This document shows, in pieces, positions 15,078-15,802 of a DNA stretch of 15,802 bases. The DNA comes from Chitinophagaceae bacterium. GTDB taxonomy: Bacteria; Bacteroidota; Bacteroidia; Chitinophagales; Chitinophagaceae. The notes beneath the pieces are model-generated. The model did not search any database, had not been told where the DNA came from, and worked only from the letters and a program-made list of their open reading frames with translations. The stretch is taken from contig JADGPY010000171.1 of NCBI GenBank assembly GCA_017882205.1, positions 1 to 15,802 on the forward strand, given 5' to 3'. Each line of letters begins with the position of its first letter. Within the stretch, counting starts at the first letter, position 1. The translations under genes were made by a program, and so were the position numbers.

Positions 15078-15802
15078 ATGAAAAAAATAATAACTCTACT
15101 TTTTATTGTCTCTGTAAATTATGGGAGGGCACAAACGCCAAATGAACTTAAGACCTTTCATATTACTTCACCACATACTTCTTTCCCCGATACAGGCCGT
15201 GCAGCCGGACACATCTATAAAAATATTTTATACGATGCAGCCACTCACTATAGTGATAGTAAAGTACTGATTATAGTTCCAAAAAAATTACGCGCTAAAA
15301 AAAAGGTAGACCTGATATTCTGGTTTCACGGATGGAATAATAATATTGACTCGGCAGCTATCCGCTATTCCCTTATCCGCCAATTTGCAGCCTCTGGGTT
15401 AAATGCAGTATTAGTACTTGCTGAAACAGCAAAAGACGCTCCTGATAGTTATGGTGGCAGGTTGGAACAGAAAGGAGTATTCAAAAATCTTGTGGTTGAT
15501 GTGCTATCAGGATTAAAAAAAGAAAAGATTATTCGTACTAGTTGTAACACTGGAAATATACTATTAGCAGGCCATAGCGGGGCGTATAGAGTAATAGCAA
15601 ATATTTTACAGAATGGAAAATTACCTGTTCAGGAAACTATTTTATTCGATGCCTTGTATGCAGAAACTGATAAGTTTTTAAATTGGCTAAACGCTGATAA
15701 AGCCAATCGATTTATTAATATTTATACAGATCATGGCGGCACCGACAACGAAACCAAGGATATGATAAAACAAATGATCTTACAAAATATTTCGTTCGAC
15801 AC
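15078..15802 (+). CDS. Predicted secreted alpha/beta hydrolase, 3' truncated
   Basis: An open frame begins with ATG at 15078 and runs without a stop to the right edge (241 codons), so the C-terminus is missing. The start MKKIITLLFIVSVNYGRAQT is a signal peptide with likely cleavage after A18. FWFHGWNNN (81-89) is the oxyanion-region HG motif after a beta strand, and LLAGHSGAYR (162-171) is the nucleophile elbow with S167 in G-H-S-G-A. The general-acid and histidine positions cannot be settled. Candidates are D191 in LFDALY and D218-H219 in YTDHGGTD, but the true His may be off the edge. The substrate is unknown. The gene starts 41 bases after the serine hydrolase and may be cotranscribed with it. 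Confidence 0.75.
   Translation, partial: MKKIITLLFIVSVNYGRAQTPNELKTFHITSPHTSFPDTGRAAGHIYKNILYDAATHYSDSKVLIIVPKKLRAKKKVDLIFWFHGWNNNIDSAAIRYSLIRQFAASGLNAVLVLAETAKDAPDSYGGRLEQKGVFKNLVVDVLSGLKKEKIIRTSCNTGNILLAGHSGAYRVIANILQNGKLPVQETILFDALYAETDKFLNWLNADKANRFINIYTDHGGTDNETKDMIKQMILQNISFD

Noticed and set aside
1..15802. CRISPR array, tRNA or rRNA genes, transposases, toxin-antitoxin or defence genes
   Set aside because: No regularly spaced repeats, cloverleaf-like sequence, transposase motif or defence-family protein was seen on reading both strands.

Overview
The window looks like a chromosomal segment of a Bacteroidota bacterium, most likely a Chitinophagaceae relative. The evidence is an AT-rich composition, start codons without strong Shine-Dalgarno sequences, several promoters of the Bacteroidota type (TTTG or TTG, about 17-19 bases, then TAnnTTTG), the acpP-fabF-rnc gene order, and proteins whose motifs read like that phylum. 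The family placement is inference from protein resemblance, not from a marker gene.

Left part (1-4500): the 3' end of hemW enters from the left on the plus strand. It converges on a minus-strand lipid and RNA housekeeping cluster that reads acpP, fabF, a small membrane-anchored coiled-coil protein, rnc, gpsA. This joins acyl chain building (AcpP, FabF) to glycerol-3-phosphate supply (GpsA) and RNase III. GpsA carries a loop of roughly 35-39 extra residues. It is encoded by GC-richer DNA full of short inverted repeats and is the most unusual thing in the window.

Middle (4500-11332): a GNAT acetyltransferase on the plus strand faces a minus-strand series of nrdJ (B12-dependent class II ribonucleotide reductase), an OmpA-family envelope protein, a secreted PhoD-like phosphatase and a small YcxB-like membrane protein. 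A compact hairpin flanked by 8-base direct repeats lies between the two converging sets.

Right part (11333-15802): a 313-base divergent regulatory region separates nrdJ from a plus-strand series of dtd (D-aminoacyl-tRNA deacylase), an APC-family amino acid or polyamine permease, a secreted serine beta-lactamase-like hydrolase, and a secreted alpha/beta hydrolase cut off by the right edge. The nrdJ promoter sits inside a 30-base imperfect palindrome that looks like an operator.

Most of the window is ordinary housekeeping DNA. I saw no rRNA, tRNA, CRISPR array, transposase, phage gene, riboswitch or recognisable defence system. The items worth a second look are the gpsA insert, the nrdJ operator candidate and two small palindromic intergenic elements.
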